Positions 1-8,660 of a DNA stretch of 64,000 bases are shown piece by piece. The notes under the pieces were generated by a model. That model saw nothing but the letters and a program-made list of their open reading frames with translations, did no database searches and had not been told where the DNA came from. The stretch covers positions 1 through 64,000 of the forward strand of contig NZ_MVJN01000008.1 of assembly GCF_003265995.1 (NCBI RefSeq). The letters run 5' to 3'. This DNA comes from Legionella quinlivanii. GTDB lineage: Bacteria > Pseudomonadota > Gammaproteobacteria > Legionellales > Legionellaceae. The position numbers were made by a program, and so were the translations under genes. The first letter of the stretch is position 1, and each line of letters opens with the position of its first letter.

Positions 1-131
1 TGAAGGCTTTCATCGAAAAATGAAACTTATCCAGCGAAGAGCATATGGATTTAGGAATTTTGAAAACTATAGACTACGTGTTAGAGTCCTTTGCGGATGA
101 TTAAAGCTGCCCCCGTTATTGGGAAAGACCC
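1..131 (+). mobile_element. Right end of an ISL3-type insertion sequence
   Basis: The first 100 bases encode the C-terminal tail of an ISL3-type transposase. About 30 bases further on there is a G/C-rich stretch (about 105-131) that reads, on the opposite strand, from GGGTCTTTCCC inward, which looks like an IS terminal inverted repeat. The element starts outside the window, so the left end, copy number and target duplication cannot be seen. The proposed outer edge at 131 is an inference. It lies 30 bases from the 3' end of tRNA-Arg. Confidence 0.55.
2..100 (+). CDS. Transposase C-terminal fragment, ISL3 family (cut by window edge)
   Basis: Frame 2 is open from the window edge to a TGA at 98-100 and reads EGFHRKMKLIQRRAYGFRNF followed by a short basic tail. 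This resembles the conserved C-terminal end of ISL3-family DDE transposases, where an E-G-x-x-x-K-x-K-x-x-x-R-x-A-Y-G-x-R pattern follows the last catalytic Glu. Only 32 residues are inside the window, so whether the transposase is intact cannot be judged. The family call rests on remembered motif similarity and needs a search to confirm. Confidence 0.6.
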   Translation, partial: EGFHRKMKLIQRRAYGFRNFENYRLRVRVLCG

Positions 132-160
132 ATGGTTTTGAGCTAAGTGCTTGATTTAAT

Positions 161-237
161 TGGCGCGCTCGGAGGGACTCGAACCCCCGACACCTTGGTT
201 CGAAGCCAAGTACTCTATCCAGCTGAGCTACGAGCGC
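161..237 (-). tRNA. tRNA-Arg (anticodon TCG)
   Basis: The minus strand folds into a complete cloverleaf of 77 bases. The acceptor arms GCGCTCG and CGAGCGC pair, the D-arm and T-arm (GGTTCGA) are standard, and the anticodon loop CTTCGAA gives TCG, which reads CGA arginine codons. The 3' CCA is encoded (161-163 complement). It lies 50 bases downstream of a tRNA-Lys gene on the same strand and is probably co-transcribed with it. Confidence 0.95.
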
Positions 238-287
238 CTGGTGAGATTCGGGTAAAACTTGTGCTGATCTATATTAGTGGTCTGAAA

Positions 288-363
288 TGGTGGGTCGTAT
301 AGGAATCGAACCTATGACACAAAGGTTAAAAGCCTTCTGCTCTACCGACTGAGCTAACGACCC
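288..363 (-). tRNA. tRNA-Lys (anticodon TTT), copy 2
   Basis: A complete 76-base cloverleaf on the minus strand with anticodon loop CTTTTAA (anticodon TTT) and an encoded CCA at 288-290. It is nearly identical to the copy at 413-488. The visible change is in acceptor pair 4, which is T-A here and C-G there, so pairing is kept. Confidence 0.96.
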
Positions 364-412
364 ATTGGTTTGTCACTAATAGTTATTTGCTCTTTGGATT
401 ATCCACCAAAAA

Positions 413-488
413 TGGTGGGCCGTATAGGAATCGAACCTATGACACAAAGGTTAAAAGCCTTCTGCTCTACCGACTGAGCTAACGGCCC
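413..488 (-). tRNA. tRNA-Lys (anticodon TTT), copy 1
   Basis: A 76-base cloverleaf on the minus strand, acceptor GGGCCGT paired with ACGGCCC, anticodon TTT, encoded CCA at 413-415. It is the first gene of the Lys-Lys-Arg cluster in transcription order, and a good promoter lies 12 bases upstream. Confidence 0.96.
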
Positions 489-500
489 AAAGAGGCTGGA

Positions 501-528
501 ATAATAACGGATTAGGATAAAATTTCAA
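501..528 (-). promoter_or_regulatory. Sigma-70 promoter of the tRNA-Lys-Lys-Arg cluster
   Basis: On the minus strand a -35 TTGAAA (523-528) and a -10 TATTAT (501-506) are separated by 16 bases. The -10 ends 12 bases before the first tRNA-Lys, a normal distance for a tRNA promoter. Inferred from consensus match only. Confidence 0.55.
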
Positions 529-548
529 GTATTTTTTTGAATTATTTT

Positions 549-1409
549 TTAAATTAACGCCTCTCCGATATATAAATGATCAGTACTGGCAAGAATTACC
601 CAACCCTCATGAGCCAGTTTAATTTTCTGTTCATTCAATTGCTCAGCCGCTACAACAATCAGTAACACATCTGCTCCCAAAGCTCCGCAGCCCTTTGCTG
701 CGAGAACGCTTTTATCAGCTTTTAAGTCCATGATCTGCTGATGGCTATGTTCTGCCACTAATCCCATTTCCGACAAACGTTGATGATAAGTGTTAATCGC
801 ATCGATGAGACTTTGACTATCGTTGTGTTCAAAAGCTGTTTTTGCCTGTTCGACTATTGATGGCAGCACGTGAATGGCATCTGGTAAACTCATATCCTGT
901 AAATGGTGATGGGTCGCCAGTTTTTTTCCGCTGTGCAGCAAAAGAAAGGCGATATCCGGAAATGGCCACTGGTAACAGCCCAGGGTATTTTGCTCACGAT
1001 TGATGTAGACGCAGTGATGATTTGACTGAGCCAGCACATCATAACCGCTGGGGCGAAGTCCCTTGCCGTTCCAGGCGCATTCAAAATAAGCATTTAAAAG
1101 ATTTTCTTGCGTCGGGCTAATATTTTGTAAATAGCAGCTCGCCAGATAAGCCCCCAGAAACTGAGCACTTGAAGCCCCTAAACCTCCCTGCCCCTGATAA
1201 GGGTCAACCCAGCTTAGTCCTGCCCCAGCCTGTTTTTGTCTGCTCCACCATTTTCCTGCCGGAGATTCAGGGTGAATTCCCTGGATTTCTTCCGTTGAAT
1301 TAATTCTCAACTCAAAGCAGGGCGATGTCGTGAGAATAATAGCTGGTTTACCTATAACAGCCGCATATTCTCCAATCAGAAATGTTTTTGCAGGGATAGA
1401 CCATTTCAT
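549..1409 (-). CDS. GHMP-family kinase, probable phosphomevalonate kinase
   Basis: A 286-residue soluble GHMP kinase. The N-terminal strand PAKTFLIGEY (6-15), the glycine-rich ATP loop GGLGASSAQF (75-84) and a C-terminal GCGALGAD segment are the three GHMP motifs. Its neighbour upstream is HMG-CoA reductase, 6 bases away, so the two are almost surely one operon. Mevalonate kinase and diphosphomevalonate decarboxylase are both recognisable elsewhere in the window, so by elimination this is most likely phosphomevalonate kinase, making 5-diphosphomevalonate from phosphomevalonate and ATP. It is shorter than many phosphomevalonate kinases. The exact substrate is an inference; a second mevalonate kinase is the alternative. 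Confidence 0.75.
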   Translation of the reverse strand: MKWSIPAKTFLIGEYAAVIGKPAIILTTSPCFELRINSTEEIQGIHPESPAGKWWSRQKQAGAGLSWVDPYQGQGGLGASSAQFLGAYLASCYLQNISPTQENLLNAYFECAWNGKGLRPSGYDVLAQSNHHCVYINREQNTLGCYQWPFPDIAFLLLHSGKKLATHHHLQDMSLPDAIHVLPSIVEQAKTAFEHNDSQSLIDAINTYHQRLSEMGLVAEHSHQQIMDLKADKSVLAAKGCGALGADVLLIVVAAEQLNEQKIKLAHEGWVILASTDHLYIGEALI

Positions 1410-1415
1410 TCTTTA

Positions 1416-2702
1416 TTATCCTTTGCGGATCTCTGCCAATAGCTCCTGCGCATTTTTAAGACTAACGCGCTTATTTAATGATAGCCAGCTTTGCAGCTTA
1501 TCTTTCAATACAGGCATTTCATCTTCGTTGGCTCCTGCAACTAATAATAGATTATCAATATGCAATTTCATATGTCCCTGAATAATGCCTTCGGTGCAAA
1601 GTGCCTTCATGGCCCCAAGGTTCTGTACTAAACCCACCGCCGCGATAACTCTTGCCAAATGATTGGCGGAGTCAATTCCCATCATGCGCAAACACATGCT
1701 GGCAGTGGGATGAAGCGCCGTCACTCCGCCGACCGTTCCTACTATAAGCGGCGCCGTTAATTGCCCGGTTAATTGACCATTATTGTAACGCCAGCGGGTA
1801 ATAGCGCGATATTGGCCACTGTGAGCTGCATAGGCGTGAATCCCTGCCTCGACAGCTCTCCAGTCATTTCCCGTTGCAATTAAAACCGGATCGATGCCGT
1901 TCATAACCCCTTTATTATGAGTCGCAGCGCGGTAAGGATCCTTTTCAGCAAACAAAGACGCTTCCTGCAGGCGCTCGCCTAATTCGTCATCTACCTCATT
2001 AATTACGACACGAGCGGTCGTTAATTTCTGATCATTAAGATTGGACAAAATGCACATGGAAACTTGTTCACCGCTTAAGTTCTCAAGCGGCGTTTTCAGA
2101 TATTCCAGTACCTGATTAATAATATTAGCTCCCATTGCGTCACAGCTATTCATCATCAGATGGATAATGGCCATATCAGCCCCGTCATCACGAACCAAAT
2201 GACGCAAATGCAAATCTCTCACTCCGCCGCCGCGTTTTACCATATTGGTGGCAACATCCTCATTGGCTTTTTGGATTAGCATCTGCTTGTTTTGCTGAAA
2301 CAAGGCTTCAAAACGGGGAAAATTTTTGACTTTGGCTAACTGAATTTGTCCAATAATGCATTCACCATCGACCCAGGTGGTAATTTCACCCTGTTGTCTT
2401 ACCCATTTAGCAGTTTTTGATAAAGCCGCAATGATTGAGGTTTCTTCCACCGCGAGTGGAATAATATAATCCTGATGATCAATACGAAAATTGGTAGCGA
2501 CCCCCAGAGGCAATTGAAAATAGCCAATCACATTCTCAATCAGTTTATCTGCGAGGCTAATGTCATTTATGCCCCCCGCTCTCAGGTAAGACACATCATC
2601 GCTAGTTAAAGCGCCTAATTCCAATAATCGATTAAATCGTTCCTCGCGATTCAATCTGGAAAAACCCTGAAATAATTGGCTGGCTTGATTACTAATCGGC
2701 AT
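1416..2702 (-). CDS. mvaA: Hydroxymethylglutaryl-CoA reductase, class II
   Basis: A 428-residue enzyme that interconverts HMG-CoA and mevalonate, the first committed step of the mevalonate pathway. Visible family motifs are ENVIG (56-60), the catalytic Glu in VEETS (about 85-89), DAMGAN in the central domain, the lysine in THNKGVMNGID, the GTVGGVTALHP stretch and the catalytic His in the C-terminal GHMKLH. The soluble form without membrane segments is class II, as in Pseudomonas mevalonii. Class II enzymes can work in either direction. The presence of the kinases and decarboxylase in this window argues for biosynthesis. It precedes the GHMP kinase on the same strand. Confidence 0.93.
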   Translation of the reverse strand: MPISNQASQLFQGFSRLNREERFNRLLELGALTSDDVSYLRAGGINDISLADKLIENVIGYFQLPLGVATNFRIDHQDYIIPLAVEETSIIAALSKTAKWVRQQGEITTWVDGECIIGQIQLAKVKNFPRFEALFQQNKQMLIQKANEDVATNMVKRGGGVRDLHLRHLVRDDGADMAIIHLMMNSCDAMGANIINQVLEYLKTPLENLSGEQVSMCILSNLNDQKLTTARVVINEVDDELGERLQEASLFAEKDPYRAATHNKGVMNGIDPVLIATGNDWRAVEAGIHAYAAHSGQYRAITRWRYNNGQLTGQLTAPLIVGTVGGVTALHPTASMCLRMMGIDSANHLARVIAAVGLVQNLGAMKALCTEGIIQGHMKLHIDNLLLVAGANEDEMPVLKDKLQSWLSLNKRVSLKNAQELLAEIRKG

Positions 2703-2806
2703 GCCTTCTCCTGTAAATCTGAAATAACTAGCGGTTAAACCAATAACATTAAAAAAAGGCAGACTTTAGCATAAACCCTTAGAAGATAACTATAAGATTA
2801 AAGGAA

Positions 2807-3817
2807 TCATTTCTTGACCTTTTCCAATAAGGAATAAATTTCATTCAGGCGTGTATTTAAGCGTGTAAAAAAATACATCAGATTAAAAAATCCCAGGGAT
2901 TTGCTTTCCAGTGTAGAAAATCGGGCAGGATCTGCTTTAATTGCCTTGGTCAATATATCAATGATGTTAATCGCAGGCAGCATCGGCGCATGAGTTTCTT
3001 TTTTCAGACGCTTTTTTAATGTATCCAGATTATTTATTGTGGTATTCACTGCCAGTAGAATTCGTTTTTTATCCTCTTCATTGATATAAGAGGAAAGCCA
3101 GGAATAAGCCTCTATCAGCCCCACTACATAGTGAGTACAAAAAGCGGTTTGCGTCAGTAAAAGATGAAAATCCTTGCGGTTAATGCGATGAAAAAGGACT
3201 TCATAACTAATAGATAATGCGTTTTTCCGTATCAACTGATACTCAAGATATAATTGCTGAACCGTAACGGGCTCTGAAGTAATTGGCCGATTCAGAAACT
3301 CATTGGACAACGAGGCCTGAATTTTTTCTATATAGCGCACAAACAAATCAACCACATTGGTTCTGACCGGCATACAATACGTGGAAACGGTCAATGCGAT
3401 CGCAGCACCAAGCGCTGTATCCAGAATTCTTTCTCGCAGTAAATACAGATTCCAGTCGCCAAACATGGCAAATAAGTAAACTACAAAGCCCGTCAGGGCA
3501 ATCATTGCAGCCAGATGAAAAATCTGAAAAAGATACACTGCGAAAAACACAAACAATAGCATGATCCCCAGAATTACATACTGGTTCTGCGGGGTTAGCC
3601 AATACAAGAGCGTACCACCCGCCCCGCCAAGAATTGTCATACTGACCCGTTCCAGCGAGCGTTTCAGACTCTCTCCCCAGGATTGGGTAGTCAATGCCAT
3701 TGCTGTGAGGGTAATCCAATAGCCTCTTTCCAGATTCAGAAAGTAACTTAAAATTTCCGCGATGGTAATTGCTGCTGCAGCCTGCCATGCTATTTTAGTG
3801 GTATTGCGAAGCGCCAT
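2807..3817 (-). CDS. FUSC-type inner membrane protein (second of a pair)
   Basis: A 336-residue protein with a hydrophobic N-terminal half (about residues 10-150, five to six membrane segments) and a hydrophilic, helical C-terminal half. The segment around ERGYWITLTAMALTTQSWGES with following SLER and GGAGGTLLYW fits the FUSC/YccS aromatic-acid exporter fold. It overlaps the end of the upstream gene (3795-4868) by 23 bases, so they are translated together. Classic FUSC exporters of the YccS/AaeB type are about 650-700 residues with two membrane blocks. Here two half-size proteins could form the equivalent unit. The transported substrate is unknown. Confidence 0.65.
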   Translation of the reverse strand: MALRNTTKIAWQAAAAITIAEILSYFLNLERGYWITLTAMALTTQSWGESLKRSLERVSMTILGGAGGTLLYWLTPQNQYVILGIMLLFVFFAVYLFQIFHLAAMIALTGFVVYLFAMFGDWNLYLLRERILDTALGAAIALTVSTYCMPVRTNVVDLFVRYIEKIQASLSNEFLNRPITSEPVTVQQLYLEYQLIRKNALSISYEVLFHRINRKDFHLLLTQTAFCTHYVVGLIEAYSWLSSYINEEDKKRILLAVNTTINNLDTLKKRLKKETHAPMLPAINIIDILTKAIKADPARFSTLESKSLGFFNLMYFFTRLNTRLNEIYSLLEKVKK

Positions 3818-4868
3818 CTTGAATCCTTACCAGTTCAGCCATGTGCTGATTAAGCAAATTGAATGTTAATTTCAGATTGAGTAAAGCCATCACCAGTGTA
3901 GGCTCCGTCAGAAGCTCATGGCTCATGGATTCATCCAGCTGCCGCAGGGAAACCTTCACGCGCTCATATCGGATCACAAAATCCTTTCTCATTCGCACCG
4001 CATCAAAAAGCGCGGCGAGACGTCGATTAATGACGACTAAGGATAATCGAACGGAGCGAGGCAGTTGATAATCATAAATTTTTATAACATGGTAGGCTTC
4101 CACCATCATCGTGTAGGCGCTCACAAAAGCATACTGATGAACGAGAATTTCGCTGACTGTTGATTGGTAGCCATCAAATACATCGCTTTGCTCTATCGTT
4201 TGGTTGCTGTCGAGCAAGTGATTCATATTATGTTTCAATCGCACAAAGGACAATTTTTCAAAACTTTGAATAACATCGCGTTTAACCAGATAGTATCGGA
4301 TTTCCCTCATTCCTCTTGCGAGTAATTTAAATAAACGATTTGAGTTTTTTATATATAATTTGGGATAATTTTCCGGAAAGATGAATATTGCCACCAATGC
4401 CGCAACTAAAAGACCAATAATCAAAGCATGCAAATGCATCCAGGCGGCATCCGGTGTATCAAAGGGCAAAATAGTAGCAAAAAAACACAGGATCCACGCC
4501 ATCATCGGTGCCATACTGTTTTGCAGTCCAAAACGACGACAGTAGTTCACTGCAAATCCTAATCCAATTAAAACCAGTGCCGTCAGGTTGTGCGAATCCC
4601 TGACTTTCAATCCCAGAATGAAAACCATAAAATAAACCAGATCAAACACGATGACCTGAATAACCCGCAAAGCAAAAGACTTGGCAATGATTCCCTGCAG
4701 TGAGAATCCGCAGGCGATTCCGGCCATTAATTTTCCGAATAAAGGTTCTTTTATGCTCAGCGTCAAGGTAATCAAAATCGCCATGACCGTTTTTAATGCA
4801 TGTTTGAGACGGAAATAGCCCGGATCTACCCCCCAAAGAAATAATCTTAACTTCCTGATCGGCGTCAT
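3795..4868 (-). CDS. FUSC-type inner membrane protein (first of a pair)
   Basis: A 357-residue protein built like its downstream neighbour: an N-terminal membrane block of about six segments (residues 25-165), then a cytosolic helical domain. The opening HALKTVMAILITLTLSI and GKLMAGIACGFSLQ are typical of FUSC membrane domains. The two genes overlap, suggesting a heteromeric transporter or two subunits of one exporter. Efflux of hydrophobic or aromatic acids is the family role; nothing here shows the substrate. Confidence 0.62.
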   Translation of the reverse strand: MTPIRKLRLFLWGVDPGYFRLKHALKTVMAILITLTLSIKEPLFGKLMAGIACGFSLQGIIAKSFALRVIQVIVFDLVYFMVFILGLKVRDSHNLTALVLIGLGFAVNYCRRFGLQNSMAPMMAWILCFFATILPFDTPDAAWMHLHALIIGLLVAALVAIFIFPENYPKLYIKNSNRLFKLLARGMREIRYYLVKRDVIQSFEKLSFVRLKHNMNHLLDSNQTIEQSDVFDGYQSTVSEILVHQYAFVSAYTMMVEAYHVIKIYDYQLPRSVRLSLVVINRRLAALFDAVRMRKDFVIRYERVKVSLRQLDESMSHELLTEPTLVMALLNLKLTFNLLNQHMAELVRIQDGASQYH

Positions 4869-4980
4869 TATTTAATTTTACATCCTTACTGCTGTACCGG
4901 CCTGACCTACAAGCAGGGTTCTTAATTAAAAGTCATCTCACAAATTCTCCAATTTCTCAAGTCTTCAGATCTGAATTTTG

Positions 4981-5087
4981 GAGAGTGTTCATTAAACTGT
5001 CATGCCATCTCAGATTTGGGAGATTTCTCACTACGTTCGAGATGACGGTGTGCCTGCGAGTAATGACACAGTTTAATGAACACTCTC
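4981..5087. repeat. MITE-like inverted repeat, family A
   Basis: The 345 bases between the divergent FUSC and MCE operons hold a 107-base palindromic element. The outer arms are a perfect 20-base inverted repeat (4981-5000 and 5068-5087), extendable past a 2-base indel. The interior contains CTCACTACGTTCGAGATGAC, which recurs in the element at 55976-56129. No open frame is present. Likely a non-autonomous mobile element that can fold in RNA. Confidence 0.8.
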
Positions 5088-5213
5088 GAATTTTATGATT
5101 GAAAAAAAATGCGCGCCTAGATACTCTACGTAAATAGTTTATTCGAGATAATTAAATGGCTGGCAGAACGCTTGTATTCTCTGCGTTAAACAATTCTTAT
5201 AGCCAATGCAATC

Positions 5214-6344
5214 ATGACTAAAGTACTCTCAGACGCCGGGCTTAAATATGACGAAGAGCATCAGCGATATGAATGCACAGGATCCTGGACCGTCTCCACT
5301 CTGAATGGCTTCATTGAGGCAGTGCAAAAAGAAAAGCTGCCAGAATCGGATAGCCTGCGTATCAATGGAAAGCAGCTTAAGCATTTTGATAGTGCAGGCG
5401 CATTAGCGCTGCATAATTTTATTTTATTTCTGAAACAGCACCACAAAAAAGCGGAGCTGGAAGACTTTAATACCCAGCAATCGGAACTGCTTAAACTGAT
5501 TGCTGAAAAACAGGAAGTGCTTGATTTTCATGTGCCCCCAGCAAAACCTCAGCCCATTCTTGAGATGATTGGTCAGGAAACCATTCATAAAATTAATCAG
5601 GCTGACGGCTTTATTATTTTGCTTGGCGATCTGAGCACCAAACTGTTTGAAGCATTTGGGCAATGGCGGCGCTTTCAGTTCCCGAGCATTGTTTCCATTA
5701 TAGATTCAGCTGGTATCAAAGCCCTTCCAATCGTGGCACTGCTTTCTTTTTTAATTGGTGTTGTACTGGCTTATCAGATGGGGCTTCAGCTGCAAACTTA
5801 TGGAGCCAACATCTTTATCGCTTATTTATCAGGAATGGCGATTTTCAGAGAGTTCGCCCCGCTGATTACCGCCATTATCGTAGCGGGCCGCACCAGTTCA
5901 GCATTTACTGCCCAGATTGGCAGCATGAAAATCAATGAAGAAATCGATGCCCTTTATACAATGGGCTTATCCCCTACCGAGTTACTGGTCATGCCCAAAG
6001 TCATTGGCCTGCTGATTGTTTTTCCCTTACTGATTTTCTGGTCTGATGTATTCAGTGTGTTTGGAGCGATGTTCATGTCAAAATGGATGCTTGGCGTCAA
6101 CCATTTCGACTATCTGGCCCGCCTGAAAGATTCAGTTGGCTTATCTCAATTGATGTTAGGCCTTTATAAAGCACCGGCCTTCGCCTTTCTGATTGCTTTG
6201 GTAGGCTGTTTCCAGGGATTTCAAGTGGAATCCAGTGCTGACAGCGTCGGAAGTCAAACGACCAAAAGCGTTGTTCAGGCCTTGTTCCTGATTATTATTG
6301 CCGATGCGGTGTTCTCAGTGGTTTACAGCTGGATGGATTTATAA
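5214..6344 (+). CDS. MlaE-type permease with N-terminal STAS domain
   Basis: A 376-residue protein. Residues 1-95 have a STAS-like pattern (HFDSAGALALHNF), and residues 130-376 are an MlaE permease with about five to six membrane segments and the conserved GMAIFREFAPLITAIIVAGR and GRTSSAFTAQIGSMKINEEIDAL stretches. It would form the inner-membrane channel of an MCE lipid transporter. The stop overlaps the start of the ATPase gene by 1 base. No clear Shine-Dalgarno precedes the start at 5214. Fusion of a STAS domain to the permease is a known variant; in the E. coli Mla system the STAS protein MlaB is separate. Confidence 0.88.
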   Translation: MTKVLSDAGLKYDEEHQRYECTGSWTVSTLNGFIEAVQKEKLPESDSLRINGKQLKHFDSAGALALHNFILFLKQHHKKAELEDFNTQQSELLKLIAEKQEVLDFHVPPAKPQPILEMIGQETIHKINQADGFIILLGDLSTKLFEAFGQWRRFQFPSIVSIIDSAGIKALPIVALLSFLIGVVLAYQMGLQLQTYGANIFIAYLSGMAIFREFAPLITAIIVAGRTSSAFTAQIGSMKINEEIDALYTMGLSPTELLVMPKVIGLLIVFPLLIFWSDVFSVFGAMFMSKWMLGVNHFDYLARLKDSVGLSQLMLGLYKAPAFAFLIALVGCFQGFQVESSADSVGSQTTKSVVQALFLIIIADAVFSVVYSWMDL

Positions 6345-7078
6345 TGGCTGCCCCTGTAATTGAAGTAACTGGTTTAAAAAACAAACTGGGCGGGCATTGG
6401 GTCCATACGGATGTCAATTTAACTGTCAATCAGGGAGAAATTCTTGCGATTATCGGAGGGAGCGGCAGCGGTAAAACCACAATATTGCGCAGTTTGTTGA
6501 TGCTTTTAAAGCCAACTGAAGGCGAGATTAAGATTTTTGGTCAGGATATATCGACCCTTTCTGTGCGTAAAGCCAATACCTTGCGTCAACGTTGGGGCAT
6601 GTTATTTCAACATAGCGCCTTGTTTTCGGCCATGACTGTTTTGGAAAATATAACGTTTCCTATGCGTGAATTTACGGCCATGGATAAGCAGTTTATGGAA
6701 AAACTGGCCATGCTCAAGCTGTCGCTGGTCGGATTGCCGGAAGAATCAGCGAGCAAGTATCCTTCCGAGTTAAGCGGCGGTATGCAGCGAAGAGCAGCCG
6801 CGGCAAGAGCCATCGCTATGGATCCGGAATTATTATTTCTGGATGAACCAACAACCGGTCTTGATCCGCGAGGGGCGCGTCAGTTCGATGAACTGATTCT
6901 TTTTTTACGTAAAACATTAAACTTAACCGTTGTGATGATAAGTCACGACCTTGAATCCTTAAAATCAACCGATCGGGTTGCTTTTATAGGGAATGGAGAA
7001 GTGTTGGCAGTGGAGCCTTTAAAAGAATTAATGAAAAATCCGCATCCACTGATTGCTGAATACTTTAGTAAATTTTAA
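6344..7078 (+). CDS. MlaF-type ATP-binding protein
   Basis: A 244-residue ABC ATPase that would drive the MCE transporter. Walker A is GGSGSGKTT (about 38-46), the signature is LSGGMQRRAAAARA, and Walker B is LLFLDEPTTGLDP followed by the switch His in VVMISHD. The LSGGMQRR signature is typical of MlaF. It is translationally coupled to the permease upstream. The substrate-binding MCE gene follows after 33 bases. Confidence 0.92.
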   Translation: MAAPVIEVTGLKNKLGGHWVHTDVNLTVNQGEILAIIGGSGSGKTTILRSLLMLLKPTEGEIKIFGQDISTLSVRKANTLRQRWGMLFQHSALFSAMTVLENITFPMREFTAMDKQFMEKLAMLKLSLVGLPEESASKYPSELSGGMQRRAAAARAIAMDPELLFLDEPTTGLDPRGARQFDELILFLRKTLNLTVVMISHDLESLKSTDRVAFIGNGEVLAVEPLKELMKNPHPLIAEYFSKF

Positions 7079-7111
7079 ACTACTGGCATTTGCCATCGGA
7101 GCTAAAATTCC

Positions 7112-8035
7112 TTGGAAGCTAAAACAAATTACACTATCGTTGGGTTAACTGTTGTCATTCTTACTGCGGCTCTGCTGGCGTCAGCCCTGTGGCTATCAGT
7201 AGGTTTTGATCAAAAGAAATACAAAATATATGCAGTATATATCCATGAAGCAGTTTCAGGACTCAGTGAAGACTCGCCGGTGAAATACAATGGCGTGCCG
7301 GTGGGTTCAGTGGCTAAAATCGAATTAAGCCAGATCGATCCTCAGCAAGTTAAAATTTTATTGAATATTGAGGAGGGCACCCCCATAACCACCAGTACCA
7401 CCGCCACATTAATTTCGCAGGGTATTACCGGTACAACTTACGTGGGTTTATCCGCCTCCTCCTCTGAACTCACTCCCTTGAAAAAAATTCCCAAAGAACC
7501 TTATCCCATTATTCCAGCCAAGCCTTCTCTTTTTTATCAGTTGGATAGCGTATTAAAAGAAGTCGCTGAGAATGTAAATGGCGTTACGGTCAAGATTAAT
7601 AAAATTTTTGATGATGAAAATGCCCTGTACATTAAAAACACCTTAAAAAACCTGGAGGGCTTTTCTGATGTGGTGGCTAAAAATAACGAAACCATTAACA
7701 ATACCCTGAAAAGCACAGACGTTCTGACCCGCAATCTCGCCCAAGCGAGTAAAGATTTGCCGGCGATTATCCGCGATGTGAAACAAGGGGTGGAAAAACT
7801 GAGTGTAATGACAGAACGAATTAGTGAAGCAGGGGAAAAAGTGAGCAGCGCTATGGATGCCGGCAAAACCACCCTGGATAAAATTTCACAACAAACCATA
7901 CCGCCTGCCGTTGTTCTGATTCGCCGTTTAAATACGATTGCAGCTAATCTGGAACAAGTCAGTAACTTAATGCGCCAAAATCCTGCTGTGGTGGTTCGGG
8001 GAACTGCGACGCCCAAAGCCGGACCGGGAGAGTGA
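7112..8035 (+). CDS. MCE-domain (MlaD-type) lipid-binding protein
   Basis: A 307-residue protein with one N-terminal membrane anchor (about 7-29) followed by a single MCE domain (about 35-120, with [20 protein letters not shown]) and a long helical C-terminal region. MCE proteins form a hexameric ring that carries lipid through the periplasm. The start is a TTG at 7112, supported by the anchor beginning just after it and the lack of a better ATG. The next gene begins 1 base after its stop. Confidence 0.88.
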   Translation: MEAKTNYTIVGLTVVILTAALLASALWLSVGFDQKKYKIYAVYIHEAVSGLSEDSPVKYNGVPVGSVAKIELSQIDPQQVKILLNIEEGTPITTSTTATLISQGITGTTYVGLSASSSELTPLKKIPKEPYPIIPAKPSLFYQLDSVLKEVAENVNGVTVKINKIFDDENALYIKNTLKNLEGFSDVVAKNNETINNTLKSTDVLTRNLAQASKDLPAIIRDVKQGVEKLSVMTERISEAGEKVSSAMDAGKTTLDKISQQTIPPAVVLIRRLNTIAANLEQVSNLMRQNPAVVVRGTATPKAGPGE

Positions 8036-8036
8036 C

Positions 8037-8645
8037 TTGAATAGATTAATCGGAAGCTTTGGCCTGATTGCCAGCATACTGTTTTTGCAAGGATGTGCGG
8101 TTAAACCGACAGTTACCAATGAATATAAACTGGAAAGCTTCAGCAGCGAGAAAGCTGCCAGTAAGCCGGTCCATGCTTCCATTCTGATAACCCATCCGGA
8201 TGCTGCAACCGGCTATGACACCGAAGAGATGCTGTATACCGATAAGCCCTTTGAAATCAGCAATTTTGTCCATAATGCCTGGATGGGGCCACCCGCCGAT
8301 ATGCTATTACCTCTCATGGTGCAGAGCTTGCAGAAAAGCGGCTATTTCTATGCAGTCGCCTCGACTGCAACTTCGGAATTAACCGATTATCGTCTCGATA
8401 CACAGCTATTGGAATTACAGCAGAGTTTTCTCAAAAAGCCCAGCCAGCTTGATTTCACGGCCAAAATTGTTTTAACACATGTTAGTGATAATCGTATTAT
8501 CGCTTCAAGAATAATTGAATTGCATATTCCGTGTCCAAGCGATACACCCTACGGCGGTGTTATTGCCGCGAACCAGGCCACAGGATTATTTACAGCCGGG
8601 GTTACAAAGTTTGTATTAAATCATGTTAAAAATGACTCCCATTGA
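8037..8645 (+). CDS. ABC-type transport auxiliary lipoprotein (PqiC/DUF330-like)
   Basis: A 202-residue lipoprotein with signal peptide and lipobox LQGC (Cys at 20). The body fits the LptE-like PqiC/ABC-transport auxiliary fold, with an N-terminal Y-x-L segment and the [14 protein letters not shown] helix-strand unit. In related loci such a lipoprotein docks the MCE complex at the outer membrane. The start is a TTG at 8037, 1 base past the MCE stop, so it is coupled. This four-gene order (permease, ATPase, MCE, lipoprotein) distinguishes it from the mlaFEDCB operon. Confidence 0.8.
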   Translation: MNRLIGSFGLIASILFLQGCAVKPTVTNEYKLESFSSEKAASKPVHASILITHPDAATGYDTEEMLYTDKPFEISNFVHNAWMGPPADMLLPLMVQSLQKSGYFYAVASTATSELTDYRLDTQLLELQQSFLKKPSQLDFTAKIVLTHVSDNRIIASRIIELHIPCPSDTPYGGVIAANQATGLFTAGVTKFVLNHVKNDSH

Positions 8646-8660
8646 GCTTAAGCAATGTTT

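Noticed and set aside
5663-5938. 91-residue frame inside the MlaE-type permease gene
   Set aside because: It is an alternative frame of a strongly conserved gene with no ribosome-binding site or recognisable domain.
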